This document shows, in pieces, positions 29,748 through 40,934 of a stretch of 64,000 nt of DNA. Below the pieces are notes generated by a model. That model made no database searches. It was not told where the DNA came from and was given only the letters and a program-made list of their open reading frames with translations. Origin of the DNA: Treponema sp. (GTDB taxonomy: Bacteria; Spirochaetota; Spirochaetia; Treponematales; Treponemataceae); the NCBI GenBank assembly GCA_016286535.1, contig JAEESZ010000002.1:1-64000 (forward strand), written 5' to 3'. Made by a program: the position numbers and the translations under genes. Every line of letters begins with the position of its first letter. The first letter of the stretch is position 1.

Positions 29748-31028
29748 CTAGTGTTTTTTAGGTTTGATAACGTCAAAACCACAGTATGGAACAAGTACTT
29801 CAGGAATTGTTACAGAGCCGTCTGCATTCTGATAGTTTTCAAGAATTGCAAGCATAGCACGTCCTACAGCAATAGCAGTTCCGTTTAATGTATGAACATA
29901 CTTGTTTTTTCCGTCGTCATCCTTGTATTTGATGTTAAGGCGGCGGGCCTGGTAATCTGTACAGTTTGAAGTAGAAGTTACTTCTCCGTATTCTCCGCCA
30001 TTACGGCCAGGCATCCATGCTTCAAGGTCCCACTTGCGGTAGGCAGGGGCACCAAGGTCACCTGTACAGGTATCAACTACATGGAAAGGAAGTCCAAGAC
30101 CTGTAAAGATTTCTTCCTCAATCTGACGAAGTTTTTCATGAATTTCATCTGACTGTTCTGGTGTTGCATAAGCAAACATTTCAACTTTATCAAACTGATG
30201 AACGCGGTAAAGTCCTTTTGAGAACTGACCTGCGGCTCCTGCTTCGCGGCGGAAACAGTGTGAAAGTCCGCCATAGAAACGAGGAAGGCTTGCTTTATCA
30301 AGGATTTCATCCTGGTGGTAACCGCCGAGTGTGATTTCTGCAGTAGCTACAAGGCAGGTACCTTCTTCTTCAATTGAGTAAACGTTAGATTCATTTCCGC
30401 GTGGATTAAATCCAATTCCCTTAAGAACTTCTTCTTTTGCAACATCCGGTGTAATAAACATCTCGAAATTGTGCTTACGGAGAGTATTGAGGGCATACAT
30501 GATCAGGGCCTGTTCAAGGAATACAGCTTCGTTTTTAAGATAATAAAATTTTGGACCAGAAACTTTTGTTCCACGGTCAAAATCGATGATGTCTAATTCT
30601 TCGCCAAGCTGAACGTGATCTTTTGGTTCAAAGTCGAACTGTCTTGGAGTTCCAACCTTTTTAACCTCAAGATTTTCTGTATCAAGTTTTCCAACAGGAG
30701 CATCAGGATGTACCATGTTTGGAATCTGTCTTGCTGCTTCTTCGAGGGCAGCTTCTGTTTCTTTTGTTTCAGCTTCTACAGAAGTAATTTCGTCTTTAAT
30801 TGCCTTACCGGCAGCAATAAGTTCCTGACGCTTGTCATTTTCAAGTTTCTGCTTCATAGCCTGGGCATTTTCATTACGCTTCTGCTGTAAAGCCTGAAGT
30901 TTTGTAACTAATGCAGTACGTTTGTCGTAAAGTTCTACAACCTTGTCTGCATCTGCTGTCATATTTCTGTTAATGATGTTTTGTTTTACTGCATCAAGAT
31001 TATCTTTAATAAATTTATAATCTAACAT
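29748..31028 (-). CDS. serS: Serine--tRNA ligase
   Basis: MLDYKFIKDNLDAVKQNI; class II motifs FRREAGAAGQFSKGLYRVHQFDKVEMF, GRNGGEYGEVTSTSNCTDYQARRLNIKY. Confidence 0.96.
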   Translation of the reverse strand: MLDYKFIKDNLDAVKQNIINRNMTADADKVVELYDKRTALVTKLQALQQKRNENAQAMKQKLENDKRQELIAAGKAIKDEITSVEAETKETEAALEEAARQIPNMVHPDAPVGKLDTENLEVKKVGTPRQFDFEPKDHVQLGEELDIIDFDRGTKVSGPKFYYLKNEAVFLEQALIMYALNTLRKHNFEMFITPDVAKEEVLKGIGFNPRGNESNVYSIEEEGTCLVATAEITLGGYHQDEILDKASLPRFYGGLSHCFRREAGAAGQFSKGLYRVHQFDKVEMFAYATPEQSDEIHEKLRQIEEEIFTGLGLPFHVVDTCTGDLGAPAYRKWDLEAWMPGRNGGEYGEVTSTSNCTDYQARRLNIKYKDDDGKNKYVHTLNGTAIAVGRAMLAILENYQNADGSVTIPEVLVPYCGFDVIKPKKH

Positions 31029-31046
31029 ATTTTTCCCCTTTATATT

Positions 31047-31733
31047 CTATTCTAATGAATATTTTACTGTAACATGAGATTCAACTTCAACATAGCCTTC
31101 CTGGATTGGAGTTGAATTAGATTTCAGCATTAAAGCTGATGATGGAGCTGCATTTGCATTTGAAGCGTAAGTTTCTGTAATTTCCATAACATTTCCAACT
31201 TTGGCTCCGCTTGCACCTGCAAGAAGATTTGCTGCATCCTGAGCATTCTGAATAGCCTGAGTTCTTGCCTGACGTAAAGCTGTGCTCTTATCTTCTGCAA
31301 GATAAGTAAAAGATGTAAGGCCGTTTGCTCCGGAAACTACAGCTGAATCAATAACCTTTCCGGTTAATTCTGTGTTTCTTATAAGAACTTTAATTGAATT
31401 CTGAACTGTATACTGACCAGGATAAGATTTAGATAAATCCTGATAAATGCTGTAATCTGCAGTTGTTATATCCTGTGGATCTACACCGGCATTTTTAATT
31501 GCTTCTAAAACTTTATTTGTAATTTCTGCATTTTTGTCTGATGCCTTGTTTACATTCCAGTCCTGGGTTCTTACCATAAATCTTAAGGAAACTAAATCTG
31601 CCTTAATACTAACCGAGGCATTTGCAGAAACTGTAATGCTTCTTTCTGGTGCTGCTGGTCTTTCTACAGTACAGGAAAGAAAAGCTGCAGAAATAGATAC
31701 TAATAATATACATTTAGTAATTTTGTTTAACAT
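31047..31733 (-). CDS. SIMPL domain-containing lipoprotein
   Basis: SAAFLSCT lipobox; ITVSANASVSIKADLVSLRFMV...VTKVLEAIKNAGVDPQDITTADYSI-like SIMPL pattern. Confidence 0.8.
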   Translation of the reverse strand: MLNKITKCILLVSISAAFLSCTVERPAAPERSITVSANASVSIKADLVSLRFMVRTQDWNVNKASDKNAEITNKVLEAIKNAGVDPQDITTADYSIYQDLSKSYPGQYTVQNSIKVLIRNTELTGKVIDSAVVSGANGLTSFTYLAEDKSTALRQARTQAIQNAQDAANLLAGASGAKVGNVMEITETYASNANAAPSSALMLKSNSTPIQEGYVEVESHVTVKYSLE

Positions 31734-31747
31734 ATTTTTTCCTCCAT

Positions 31748-33238
31748 TTATCTTCCTTCAAGATAAAACTTAGTTAAATAAATTATTCTTTTATTTGAAT
31801 CATCCCAGTAAATACTTGCCGGATAATTATTGATTAATGTTTTATAGGAATCAATTGCCTTTTTTATATTCTTTAATTCACTGTCTGCTTCGTAAATCTT
31901 GCCCTGCAAAAATAAAGCCTGGTCTCTTTTATTTGAAGCATATTCAAAAAAGTTTGAAAGCTTATTCAGGGCTTCTTTATATGATTTATTATTGTATAAT
32001 TCCTCTGCTTCAGAAAGAAGTTTTTCTGTATCAAGGTTTTCTTCTGCTGTGCTCAAAGCTTGCTGTGAACTTGTTTTAGCATCGTCATTTTTTGCAGGGG
32101 CAGGGGAGCTTTTTGCTGCAGGTATTGATGTATTAGTGTTAGAGGCAACTGGAACCTGAGCCGGAGTAGATACTGGAGTAGATACTGGAGCTGATGTCTG
32201 AGCCTGTGTTGAGGTCGCAGCCGGTGTTTTGACCTGAGCCGGAGCCGAAGACTGTGCTGATGCCATCTCAGCTTCTACTGCCTTTTCTTTTTTTATTACA
32301 GGCTGTTTATATTCTGGTGCCTTAACTGTAGCTTTTTCAGAATCTTTTTGAGCAGAAATTTCAACTTCTATATAATCATCAATATATTTATCTGTAAGTT
32401 TGTCAAACTTATAAAAGTGAAGAATCTTGTTTCCTTCTTCTTTTGCCCTGAAGGTAAATTTTGTGTTCTGGGTTCCAAGTTTTTTTCCAAGGAAGGTAAA
32501 ATCATTAAGATTATCTGTGCTTCCCATATAAATCCAGCCGGAACCGGGGTACATAATTTCAAGTGTCTGATTAATTTTAATGGAAACCTTTCTTGAAGGA
32601 ACAATAATTATTGCCTGGGCTTCTTCTGTATCTTCATCAATGATTTCAAGAATATCATCAGAAGACTGATTTTCTGTTAAATCAATAATTTCGTCGTCTT
32701 CGAAGTTGTTTTTCTTTTCTGTTTTTTCTTTCTTACTGATTGTTTGTACTGCAGAAGAGGAATTTTCGTTTTCCTTTACACTTGTATTAATTTCAGTGTT
32801 TGCACCTATAGATACATCTGTATTTTCTGCTGTATCACTTTCTTCTTTGTTTGTAACTTCCTCAATTATATTTTTATCTTCAAGAACTTCTTCTTCTGGT
32901 ACAGGTTCAAAAGCTTTTTCTTCTTTTTCTGTTACTTCTTCTTCAATCCATTCTAAATCTGTAATTTCAGGCTCTTCTATATTTTCAAGCTCAGGGAAGG
33001 TTTCAGAAATAAGAGGATTTTCTTCTATAAAAGTGTTGTTTGTGTCGGAGTCAGGTTCTGAAGCCTCTGTTAAATCTTCAGAACCTTCATCAGAAGTTTC
33101 CGAAGCTTCAGGGATAGTCTCATTTTCTGCCTTTTCTATATTCTGTGAACTTTGCGTATATTCAACTTCCGTACTTGCACAAGAGAAAATTATGAATGTA
33201 GAAAAGATTAATACAATTAAATAAAAAAACTTTTTCAA
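31748..33238 (-). CDS. Acidic low-complexity lipoprotein with C-terminal TPR-like region
   Basis: FIIFSCAS lipobox; long Glu/Ser/Asp-rich region; P/A/T/S linker; C-terminal LLSEAEELYNNKSYKEALNKLSNFFEYASNKRDQALFLQGKIYE. Confidence 0.7.
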   Translation of the reverse strand: MKKFFYLIVLIFSTFIIFSCASTEVEYTQSSQNIEKAENETIPEASETSDEGSEDLTEASEPDSDTNNTFIEENPLISETFPELENIEEPEITDLEWIEEEVTEKEEKAFEPVPEEEVLEDKNIIEEVTNKEESDTAENTDVSIGANTEINTSVKENENSSSAVQTISKKEKTEKKNNFEDDEIIDLTENQSSDDILEIIDEDTEEAQAIIIVPSRKVSIKINQTLEIMYPGSGWIYMGSTDNLNDFTFLGKKLGTQNTKFTFRAKEEGNKILHFYKFDKLTDKYIDDYIEVEISAQKDSEKATVKAPEYKQPVIKKEKAVEAEMASAQSSAPAQVKTPAATSTQAQTSAPVSTPVSTPAQVPVASNTNTSIPAAKSSPAPAKNDDAKTSSQQALSTAEENLDTEKLLSEAEELYNNKSYKEALNKLSNFFEYASNKRDQALFLQGKIYEADSELKNIKKAIDSYKTLINNYPASIYWDDSNKRIIYLTKFYLEGR

Positions 33239-33630
33239 GGAGCTGCTCCTGTTATTTCATTTATTATATTTTCATTTGTCCTGGAAAGGGAATCAATTTC
33301 TTTTTGAGAAGGGATTGTAAACCATTCTTCAATCTCTTCTTCTGACCATTCTCTCTCTGTTTTTCTTGCAATATTGTAATCTTTTGAAAGGGAAGGATTT
33401 TGAGGAATTACAGGTGTTTGTGTAAGTACAATTTCTTCCTTTATTTCTGCTTCCTTATTTTTATCTTTTTTTACACTGCAGGTTAAAAGAATAATGCAGA
33501 TAAATATTACAAAAATTAAAGAGACAATTACCAGAGATATTACTTTATTCAGCTCATAATATTCCTTGATTTTTTGAGCTAAAAGAGAGGTCTTTTCTTT
33601 TATTGAATCCAGTAATTCTCTTATCTGCAT
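33235..33630 (-). CDS. Hypothetical single-pass membrane protein
   Basis: TM VISLVIVSLIFVIFICIILLTCS; overlaps the stop/start of neighbouring genes. Confidence 0.65.
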   Translation of the reverse strand: MQIRELLDSIKEKTSLLAQKIKEYYELNKVISLVIVSLIFVIFICIILLTCSVKKDKNKEAEIKEEIVLTQTPVIPQNPSLSKDYNIARKTEREWSEEEIEEWFTIPSQKEIDSLSRTNENIINEITGAAP

Positions 33631-33633
33631 ATT

Positions 33634-36525
33634 TTATTCTTTATGATCTCTTTTTGGAGGACGAGGTGGTAAAACAACCCCTTCTTCATCCGGTACATCT
33701 TCATCTTCAAATGTTTCGTTTGGAGTTTCTGGTCTTCCCCTTTGAATTTCTTCATCAAGGCGCAGGGCAATAATTTTACTTACGCCAGATTCCTCCATGG
33801 TAATTCCAAGCATTGTGCCGGCACCCATTACGGTTTTTTTGTTATGAGTAATTACAATGTACTGACTGACACTTGCAAAACTTTCAAGCGCAGTTACAAA
33901 TGAAGAAACGTTCTTGTCGTCAAGGGCGGCATCAATTTCGTCCAGAAGACAGAATGGACTTGGGCGAACCTGATAGGTAGCAAAGAGCAGGGCAACTGCA
34001 GTCATTGTTTTTTCACCACCCGAAAGAAGGGCAATGTTTTCCAGTTTTTTTCCAGGTGGCTGGGCATAAATATCAATACCGGAAGTAAGGATATTCTGAG
34101 GATCTGCAAGTTTTAATTCTGCACGTCCGCCGTTGAAAAGCCTTCTGAACATATTGTGGAAATTTTTCTTAATCTGATTGTAGGTTTCAAGGAACATTTC
34201 TGCAGATTTAGATTTAATTTCTTCACTTACGCGAACCAGGTTCTCAAGAGATTTTTGTGTATCTTCGTAGTTTGTTCTCTGTCTTTCGTAGCGGTCCTTT
34301 ACTTCGGTAAATTCTTCCGGAGCCATAAGGTTTACAGAGCCTAATGCCTGGAAATCTTTCTTTGCAGTTGAAAGTTTATCCCTTAATTCTGCAGCAGGAG
34401 TTGTAATTTTATACATTCTCTCTTCAAATTCCATAAGGTCCCGTGAATACTGGTCCTGGAAATTTTGCTTAACATTTTTAATGTCGTTATCTGCAGAGTT
34501 TACGCTTAAGGTCAATCTTTCATATTGTTCCTGATAACGGTTCTGTTCTTCTGTTTTTCGTTTAAGCGTGTCACTTTTACCGCTCACAGATTTATTACAT
34601 TTTGCAATTTCTTCATCAAGCTTCTTTAATTCGTCTGCAAGTTTTGTTCCGCGGTATTCAATTTCGGCAAGTTCATCCTGGACTTCATTAATCTGTTCGT
34701 TAATTTCGTCCTGACGATTATTTTCTGAATAAAGCTCGTCTTCAATATTTTTTAAGGTGTTCTGTTCAGTTGTAAGGTTTCTTTCGAGAACTACAGTCTG
34801 ATTTTTTGAGGCTGTAATCTGTTCCTGCATCTGAGTTTCATTAATCTTAAGCTTGTTGAGGGTTTCTTTATATTCAGTAATCTTAACTGTAAGGTTTGAG
34901 TTTTCTGTTCTGATTTTTGAAATATCCTCATTAAGTTTTGAAACCTTATTGTTGTTTTCGAGAATCTTTGAATCAATTGCTCTTTTTTTAGTCATAATTC
35001 CTTCCGGAGACAGGAATTCTGTAATAAAGGCAGGTGACGCATTAAGATATTTTTGTAAAGAGGCTTCAACAGTTTCTATAGATTTTAAACTTTCTTCAAA
35101 GGCTTCTTTTGCTTCGGTGATGATTTTTGAGCAGTCTTCACCTTTAAGATTCTGCTTAGAATAATCTTCCAGAATATTTTTTCTTCCTGATACAAAAATC
35201 TTAAGTTTTGCAAAATTAGTATCAAGTTCTTCCTTTGCAATTCTCATTGCAGATTCAGAAAAGCCTGCATCCTTTAATTTTTCATCTAACTTTGCAACAA
35301 TATCTTCTGTAATTTCTGCAAGCTGTTTTTGCAGCTGACCTCTTTCTTCTTCCTCTTTTCCAATCTGAACTCTAAGAGAATCAACTTTTCTTTCGTTGTC
35401 AGTAATTAAGTTACTGCTGTTTTCAATATTATTGTTAAAAGAAACAATGTTCTTTTTAATGTCATTTAATTGTTTTTCTTTTTCGTGAAGCTGGGCATTC
35501 TGTTCATCAATTTCTTCCTGAATAGATTCAATGCGCTCTTCAATAGCATCTTTTCTGACATTAAGATTTTTGATTTTTTCTTTAATTTCACTTGCGCGTG
35601 AATTAAACTGCTTTATAAGTTCAAGCTTTCCGTTTTTTTCTTTTCCAATACCAATGATTTCTGCCTGCTTTTTATAAAGCTCTTCGTTCATTTCGTTAAT
35701 TTTATCTGTGTTTTCAGAAATGGTATTGTTAATTTCTTCAATATCTTTACGAATCTTGTCACGTTTAAGCTGAATGTTTTTTAATTCTTCTTCGTGGCGG
35801 GCCTTATCCTGAACAAAGTTCTTTAAGCGAAGGAGGGTAAGGTCTAATTCATAATTATAAATTTCTTCCTTAAATTTTCTGTATTTGATTGTTTTTTCAG
35901 ACTGAACCTTTAAAGTATCATACTGCTTTTTAATTTCTGAAAGAGAAATTTCAATCTGAGTCATGTTCTGGCGGGTACGTTCAAGTTCGCGTTCTGCTTC
36001 TGCACATTCTGCCTTACTTCGCGAAATTCCGGCAGCTTCTTCAAAAAGATAGCGGCGGTCTTCCGGTTTGCTCGAAAGAATCTGGTCGATTTTTCCCTGT
36101 TCCATTACAGAATAGGCAGCTTTTCCAACTCCAGTGTCCATAAAGAGACGGCGAATCTCTGTTGGACCAGCCGGTCTTTTATTAATAAAAAATTCCTGGT
36201 CGCCTGAACGGTAAAGACGACGGGTAATTGCAATTTCTTCATCGTCTAAGGGAAGAAGTCCCTTGTCGTTACAAAGAGTCAGTGTTACTTCTGCGGTATT
36301 TAAAGCAGGTCTGTTTTCTGTACCGTTAAAAATTACGTCTTCCATTTTTTCGGCACGTAAATTTTTAGAACGGTTTTCTGCCAGTACCCATTTGATTGCA
36401 TCTACAACGTTACTTTTTCCACAACCATTTGGTCCTAAGAGGGCAGTAATACCATCTGCGAATTGAATATGAGTTTTATCTGCAAAAGATTTGAATCCGT
36501 GAATGTCCAGACTTTTTAAGAACAC
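33634..36525 (-). CDS. smc: Chromosome segregation protein SMC
   Basis: FKSFADKTHIQFADGITALLGPNGCGKSNVVDAIKWVLAE Walker A, long coiled coil, LLSGGEKTMTAVALLFATYQVRPSPFCLLDEIDAALDD. Confidence 0.95.
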   Translation of the reverse strand: MFLKSLDIHGFKSFADKTHIQFADGITALLGPNGCGKSNVVDAIKWVLAENRSKNLRAEKMEDVIFNGTENRPALNTAEVTLTLCNDKGLLPLDDEEIAITRRLYRSGDQEFFINKRPAGPTEIRRLFMDTGVGKAAYSVMEQGKIDQILSSKPEDRRYLFEEAAGISRSKAECAEAERELERTRQNMTQIEISLSEIKKQYDTLKVQSEKTIKYRKFKEEIYNYELDLTLLRLKNFVQDKARHEEELKNIQLKRDKIRKDIEEINNTISENTDKINEMNEELYKKQAEIIGIGKEKNGKLELIKQFNSRASEIKEKIKNLNVRKDAIEERIESIQEEIDEQNAQLHEKEKQLNDIKKNIVSFNNNIENSSNLITDNERKVDSLRVQIGKEEEERGQLQKQLAEITEDIVAKLDEKLKDAGFSESAMRIAKEELDTNFAKLKIFVSGRKNILEDYSKQNLKGEDCSKIITEAKEAFEESLKSIETVEASLQKYLNASPAFITEFLSPEGIMTKKRAIDSKILENNNKVSKLNEDISKIRTENSNLTVKITEYKETLNKLKINETQMQEQITASKNQTVVLERNLTTEQNTLKNIEDELYSENNRQDEINEQINEVQDELAEIEYRGTKLADELKKLDEEIAKCNKSVSGKSDTLKRKTEEQNRYQEQYERLTLSVNSADNDIKNVKQNFQDQYSRDLMEFEERMYKITTPAAELRDKLSTAKKDFQALGSVNLMAPEEFTEVKDRYERQRTNYEDTQKSLENLVRVSEEIKSKSAEMFLETYNQIKKNFHNMFRRLFNGGRAELKLADPQNILTSGIDIYAQPPGKKLENIALLSGGEKTMTAVALLFATYQVRPSPFCLLDEIDAALDDKNVSSFVTALESFASVSQYIVITHNKKTVMGAGTMLGITMEESGVSKIIALRLDEEIQRGRPETPNETFEDEDVPDEEGVVLPPRPPKRDHKE

Positions 36526-36594
36526 TTTTTACCTCATTTTATATAGTCTTATCATTATATAAAAAAAAACGCCTTTCTACAATGGGATAAAAAT

Positions 36595-37731
36595 TTACTC
36601 TTCTTCCTCAATCACCGGCTTCTGAACTTTTCCGTTAATTATCTGTTTAGGATAGACTATTATGCCAAGTTTTTTTTCAAGTGCGGCAAAGTGTCTCATT
36701 TCAAATGCATCGCCAATTACTACATTTATTCCTTTTTTACCGGCTCTTGCAGTTCTTCCGCATCTGTGAATAAAAAAGTCATCGTCGGAAGGAAGATCCA
36801 TCTGTATAATATGGCTTACATCGGGAATATCAAGTCCTCTTGCCGCAAGATCGCTGGTAATTAAGATTTTGATTTTTCCAGATCTGAATCTGTCAAAGGC
36901 AGCTTTTCTTGCAACTTTGTCGGCTTTTGCGTGCAGGCAGGCGCATTCAATTTTTTTATAGGTGAGTTTATTATAAATATTTTCTACCTGGTCTGAACGG
37001 GAAGTAAAAATCAAGGCTTTTTCAGGTTTTTCTGCATTGATGAACTTTCTTAGTAAGTCAATTTTATCCCTTGTTTCTGCATAAAAGGCCCAGTGACTTA
37101 TTTTTTCTTTCAGGATGTTTTCTTTTGGAATAATTATATTATCCATTCCTGCAAAAAAGATGCGGGATGCCTTGTTTACTGTTGCACTGCAGGCGATTGT
37201 CTGAACTTCTTTTGGAAGACATTCCTGAAGGGCCTGGGTATCTTCAAAACTTTCTTTTTTTACCAGGCGGTCACATTCATCAAAAACTACCGCCTGTAAA
37301 TCAGAGATTTTTAATTTCTTAAGGTGGATTAATTCAACAAGTCTTGCACAGGTTCCAATTACAATCTGTGGCTTTTCCTTAAGCATTTCAATCTGTCTTT
37401 TAATTGGAGCTCCTCCAATAAAGAGGGCGGTTTTTCTGTCGGTTATAAGTTTTGCCTGGCTGTTTATCTGGGAAGCAAGTTCGAAAGTTGGGGCCAGAAC
37501 AAGAATTTTTACTTTGTCTTTGTTTTCATCTTCTTCAAGGCGGTTTATAAGGGGCAGAAGGTAGGCATAGGTTTTTCCGGTTCCCGTTTCTGATTCAAAA
37601 AGAATATTTTTTCCCTGATTGATTACAGGAATAATCTGATTTTGAACCTCTGTTGCCTCTCTTATATTTATTGCAGCTAATCTGTCTTTAATTGTATCTG
37701 AAAGTAAATTGAATGAGTTCTTTGTATCCAT
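36595..37731 (-). CDS. DEAD/DEAH box RNA helicase
   Basis: FESETGTGKTYAYLLPL, VVFDECDRL, SATVNK, TSDLAARGLDIPDVSHIIQMDLP, HRCGRTARAG. Confidence 0.94.
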   Translation of the reverse strand: MDTKNSFNLLSDTIKDRLAAINIREATEVQNQIIPVINQGKNILFESETGTGKTYAYLLPLINRLEEDENKDKVKILVLAPTFELASQINSQAKLITDRKTALFIGGAPIKRQIEMLKEKPQIVIGTCARLVELIHLKKLKISDLQAVVFDECDRLVKKESFEDTQALQECLPKEVQTIACSATVNKASRIFFAGMDNIIIPKENILKEKISHWAFYAETRDKIDLLRKFINAEKPEKALIFTSRSDQVENIYNKLTYKKIECACLHAKADKVARKAAFDRFRSGKIKILITSDLAARGLDIPDVSHIIQMDLPSDDDFFIHRCGRTARAGKKGINVVIGDAFEMRHFAALEKKLGIIVYPKQIINGKVQKPVIEEEE

Positions 37732-37779
37732 AACACTATATTTATAGCATACTGTTCATAAAAATGATATAATTTTACT

Positions 37780-38919
37780 ATGAAAATCGGTATTGATACT
37801 TTTGGATGTAATCATTCCCAGTCAGGAAATGGTTCCTATTTGTTGAATTTTATTTCTAACTATTCTGAACAGAAAGATATTGAGCTTGAATTATTTGGTT
37901 TTGAAATTGACCGTTTTACTTATATAAAAAATGCCCAGGCTTCTTATGCCTCTGTTAATATTAAGGATAATCTTCCTTCAATCAGAAAATGGCACAAAAT
38001 AAATTTAAACTCCTTTATTACAAAAAATAAATATGATTTAGTTATTTATCCCGGCTTTGAACATGTTTTACCTCTGCATGTAAATAAAAAAATTAAGGCT
38101 GTTGCCATAATGAATTCTTATCTTACAAAAATACTGCAGACTCATAAAAAATCCTATAACAGAAGAATAATTAAAGCCTTAAAAAAAGCATCTCTGATTA
38201 TAGCGGGTACACATTTTATAAAAAATGATTTACTTAAATACGGAATTCAGGAAAAGAAAATAAATATAATTCCAAATGGTATAGATCACAAACTCTTTTC
38301 TCCTTTTGTAAATACAAATGAAGAATATATAAATATAAATCCTTTTGCCATTAAAAAGCCTTATTTTGTTTATGGCTCTTCAATAAGAGATAAGAGTAAA
38401 AAACATCTTGAATTAATTAAGGCCTTTGAAATTTTTAAGAAAAATACTCTTTCTCCTCACAGACTTGTTCTTGCCGGTGCAAACGAAAATCTTGATTCAA
38501 CTGATGATTATGTTTCGCAGGTATTAAATGCGGTAAGAAACAGTGATTTTTCTTCTGATATTTTTATTACCGGCTACTTTCCTCACGAAAGTTTTGCAAC
38601 CCTTTATGCAGGTGCAGAAGCCTGTCTCTTTCCTTCTGTAAGTGAAGGGGTAGGGCTTCCAGTTTTAGAAGCAATGGCCTGTGGAATTCCTGTTTTATGT
38701 TCAAAAGAAGGGGCTCTGGAAGAGGTTGCAGGAGATGTTGCCATGTATTTTAATTCTGATGATGTCTCTGAAATTGCCTATTGCATGCAAAAAATTATTG
38801 AAGATAATGATTTGCGTTTAAAAATGATAGAGAGCGGACTAAAAAAATCCGCTCCCTACAACTGGAGTAATACAGTTTTGCAGACCTTTGAAATTATCAA
38901 AAGTCTGTATTTATATTAG
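37780..38919 (+). CDS. Glycosyltransferase (GT4-like)
   Basis: IPNGIDHKLFSP, GYFPHESFATLYAGAEACLFPSVSEGVGLPVLEAMACGIPVLCS. Confidence 0.9.
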   Translation: MKIGIDTFGCNHSQSGNGSYLLNFISNYSEQKDIELELFGFEIDRFTYIKNAQASYASVNIKDNLPSIRKWHKINLNSFITKNKYDLVIYPGFEHVLPLHVNKKIKAVAIMNSYLTKILQTHKKSYNRRIIKALKKASLIIAGTHFIKNDLLKYGIQEKKINIIPNGIDHKLFSPFVNTNEEYININPFAIKKPYFVYGSSIRDKSKKHLELIKAFEIFKKNTLSPHRLVLAGANENLDSTDDYVSQVLNAVRNSDFSSDIFITGYFPHESFATLYAGAEACLFPSVSEGVGLPVLEAMACGIPVLCSKEGALEEVAGDVAMYFNSDDVSEIAYCMQKIIEDNDLRLKMIESGLKKSAPYNWSNTVLQTFEIIKSLYLY

Positions 38920-38926
38920 AAGTCTT

Positions 38927-40204
38927 TTATACGGCTTCTATTCTGTTCTGGTTTTCCTGAAGTTTAATAATTTTTGTTACATCTTTAATCTTCTGTTTTA
39001 CAACATCTTTTGTAACAGTAACCTTCTTTGAACCCTTGATATCTGGAGCTTCGTACATAATATCCATAAGCATTTTTTCAACTATGGTTCTTAAACCGCG
39101 GGCTCCTGTTTTCTGTCTGATTGCTTCATCAGCAATTTCTTCAATTGCAGGTTTTTCAAATTCAAGTTCAACATCATCAATGCTGAAAGATGACTGGAAC
39201 TGTTTTGTAATTGCATTTTTAGGTTCAGTTAGGATTCTTACTAAATCATCTCTTGTTAATTCTTTAAGGGCGCATGTAATTGGCATACGTCCAATTAATT
39301 CAGGAATAAGACCGAATTTTACAAGATCATCAGGACTTGTCTGATTTAAGAGATTCTGTTTTTCTTCAGCAGCCATATTACCAATGTTTGAACCAAAGCC
39401 CATTGCATGAGAAGAAATTCTCTGCTCAACAATTTTATCAAGTCCAACAAAGGCTCCACCCAAAATAAAGAGGATGTTTGAAGTATCAATCTGAAGCATT
39501 TCCTGATTTGGATGTTTTCTTCCACCCTGTGGAGGAACAGAAGCAACTGTACCTTCGATAATCTTTAACAAAGCCTGCTGAACACCTTCACCACTTACAT
39601 CACGGGTGATTGAGGTGTTTTCAGATTTTCTTGCAATCTTATCAATTTCATCAATAAAGATAATTCCGCGCTGTGCTGCTTCAATGTTTCCGTCTGCAGC
39701 ATTGATAAGCTTTAAAAGTACGTTTTCAACGTCTTCACCTACATATCCTGCTTCTGTTAAAGTTGTAGCATCTGCAATTGCAAATGGTACCTTTAATCTC
39801 TGAGCAAGAGTTCTTGCAAGTAAAGTTTTTCCGGAACCTGTTGGTCCAATTAAAAGAACGTTAGATTTTTCAATTTTTACTGAGTTTTCATCATACTGCT
39901 TTAATGGATCAATAGACATTCTCTTGTAGTGGTTGTATACAGCTACAGAAAGAACTTTTTTTGCATCTTCCTGTCCAACAATATATTCGTCAAGATATGC
40001 TTTAAATTCTTTTGGAGTAGGTACATCTTTTAATTCAATTGGAAGAACTTCTGCAGCTTCCTGCTCTAAAAGATGCATACAGTTATTTACACATTTATCG
40101 CAGATAAAAACATTTCCGCCTGGACCTGTAATTAATCTGCGGTCTCTTCCTGCAGTGTTACCGCAGAAAAAACAATAATAATCTGTTTGATTAAAGCGTT
40201 TCAT
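38927..40204 (-). CDS. clpX: ATP-dependent Clp protease ATP-binding subunit ClpX
   Basis: CFFCG...CDKCV zinc finger; [59 protein letters not shown]. Confidence 0.97.
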   Translation of the reverse strand: MKRFNQTDYYCFFCGNTAGRDRRLITGPGGNVFICDKCVNNCMHLLEQEAAEVLPIELKDVPTPKEFKAYLDEYIVGQEDAKKVLSVAVYNHYKRMSIDPLKQYDENSVKIEKSNVLLIGPTGSGKTLLARTLAQRLKVPFAIADATTLTEAGYVGEDVENVLLKLINAADGNIEAAQRGIIFIDEIDKIARKSENTSITRDVSGEGVQQALLKIIEGTVASVPPQGGRKHPNQEMLQIDTSNILFILGGAFVGLDKIVEQRISSHAMGFGSNIGNMAAEEKQNLLNQTSPDDLVKFGLIPELIGRMPITCALKELTRDDLVRILTEPKNAITKQFQSSFSIDDVELEFEKPAIEEIADEAIRQKTGARGLRTIVEKMLMDIMYEAPDIKGSKKVTVTKDVVKQKIKDVTKIIKLQENQNRIEAV

Positions 40205-40213
40205 ATCAAATCC

Positions 40214-40816
40214 TTATTTTGCTTTTTTAGAAGGCATTACGTGATCAACAATGCCATAGTTTAATGCGTCCTGCGCAGTCATAAAGAAGTCTCTTTCAAT
40301 ATCAGCAGCAACTTCTTCAACTTTTTTGTTTGTGTCACTTGCCAAATATTCAATGGATAATTTCTTTAATCTGATAATTTCTTTTGCAAGAATAGAAATA
40401 TCACTTTCCTGGCCTTCAACTCCGCCTCTTGGCTGGTGAATCATTACTCGTGAAGAAGGGAGGGCATAACGTTTACCCTTTGTTCCGCCAGCAAGTAAAA
40501 TTGCGGCCATACTTGCAGCCTGTCCCATACAGATAGTCTGAATATCGCATTTTACATATTTCATTGTATCGTAAATTGCAAGACCTGCAGTTACAGAACC
40601 ACCAGGTGAATTAATGTAGATACTAATATCTTTGTCTGGATTTTCAGATTCCAAAAAGAGAATTTCTGCAACTACAATATCAGCAGAAGCATCGTTTATT
40701 TCTCCGTCTATAAAAATAATTCTATCTTTTAAAAGTCTAGAAAAAAGATCGTAACCTTTTTCTCCGTTTCCTGTTCTTTCCCAGACATTAGGGATATTGT
40801 AAGACATATTTTCCAT
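40214..40816 (-). CDS. clpP: ATP-dependent Clp protease proteolytic subunit
   Basis: [45 protein letters not shown] catalytic motifs. Confidence 0.97.
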   Translation of the reverse strand: MENMSYNIPNVWERTGNGEKGYDLFSRLLKDRIIFIDGEINDASADIVVAEILFLESENPDKDISIYINSPGGSVTAGLAIYDTMKYVKCDIQTICMGQAASMAAILLAGGTKGKRYALPSSRVMIHQPRGGVEGQESDISILAKEIIRLKKLSIEYLASDTNKKVEEVAADIERDFFMTAQDALNYGIVDHVMPSKKAK

Positions 40817-40880
40817 AGTTTTAAAATTCCTTATAGATTAAATATAGTAAAAAAAAAGAAAAAAGGATATTCTTTTTTAG

Positions 40881-40910
40881 AAAAAAAATGGCTGTCTAAG
40901 AGGACAGCCA
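40881..40910 (-). terminator. Rho-independent terminator between tig and clpP
   Basis: TGGCTGTC-TAAGAG-GACAGCCA with A8 on + (T8 on -). Confidence 0.8.
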
Positions 40911-40934
40911 CTTATGAAGTTTACGAACTTTTTA

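Noticed and set aside
33634-36525. SMC as a possible SbcC/Wadjet-type defence ATPase
   Set aside because: N-terminal FKSFADKTHIQF and C-terminal LLSGGEKTMTAVALLFA...LLDEIDAALDD are standard chromosomal SMC signatures; no JetABCD partners.
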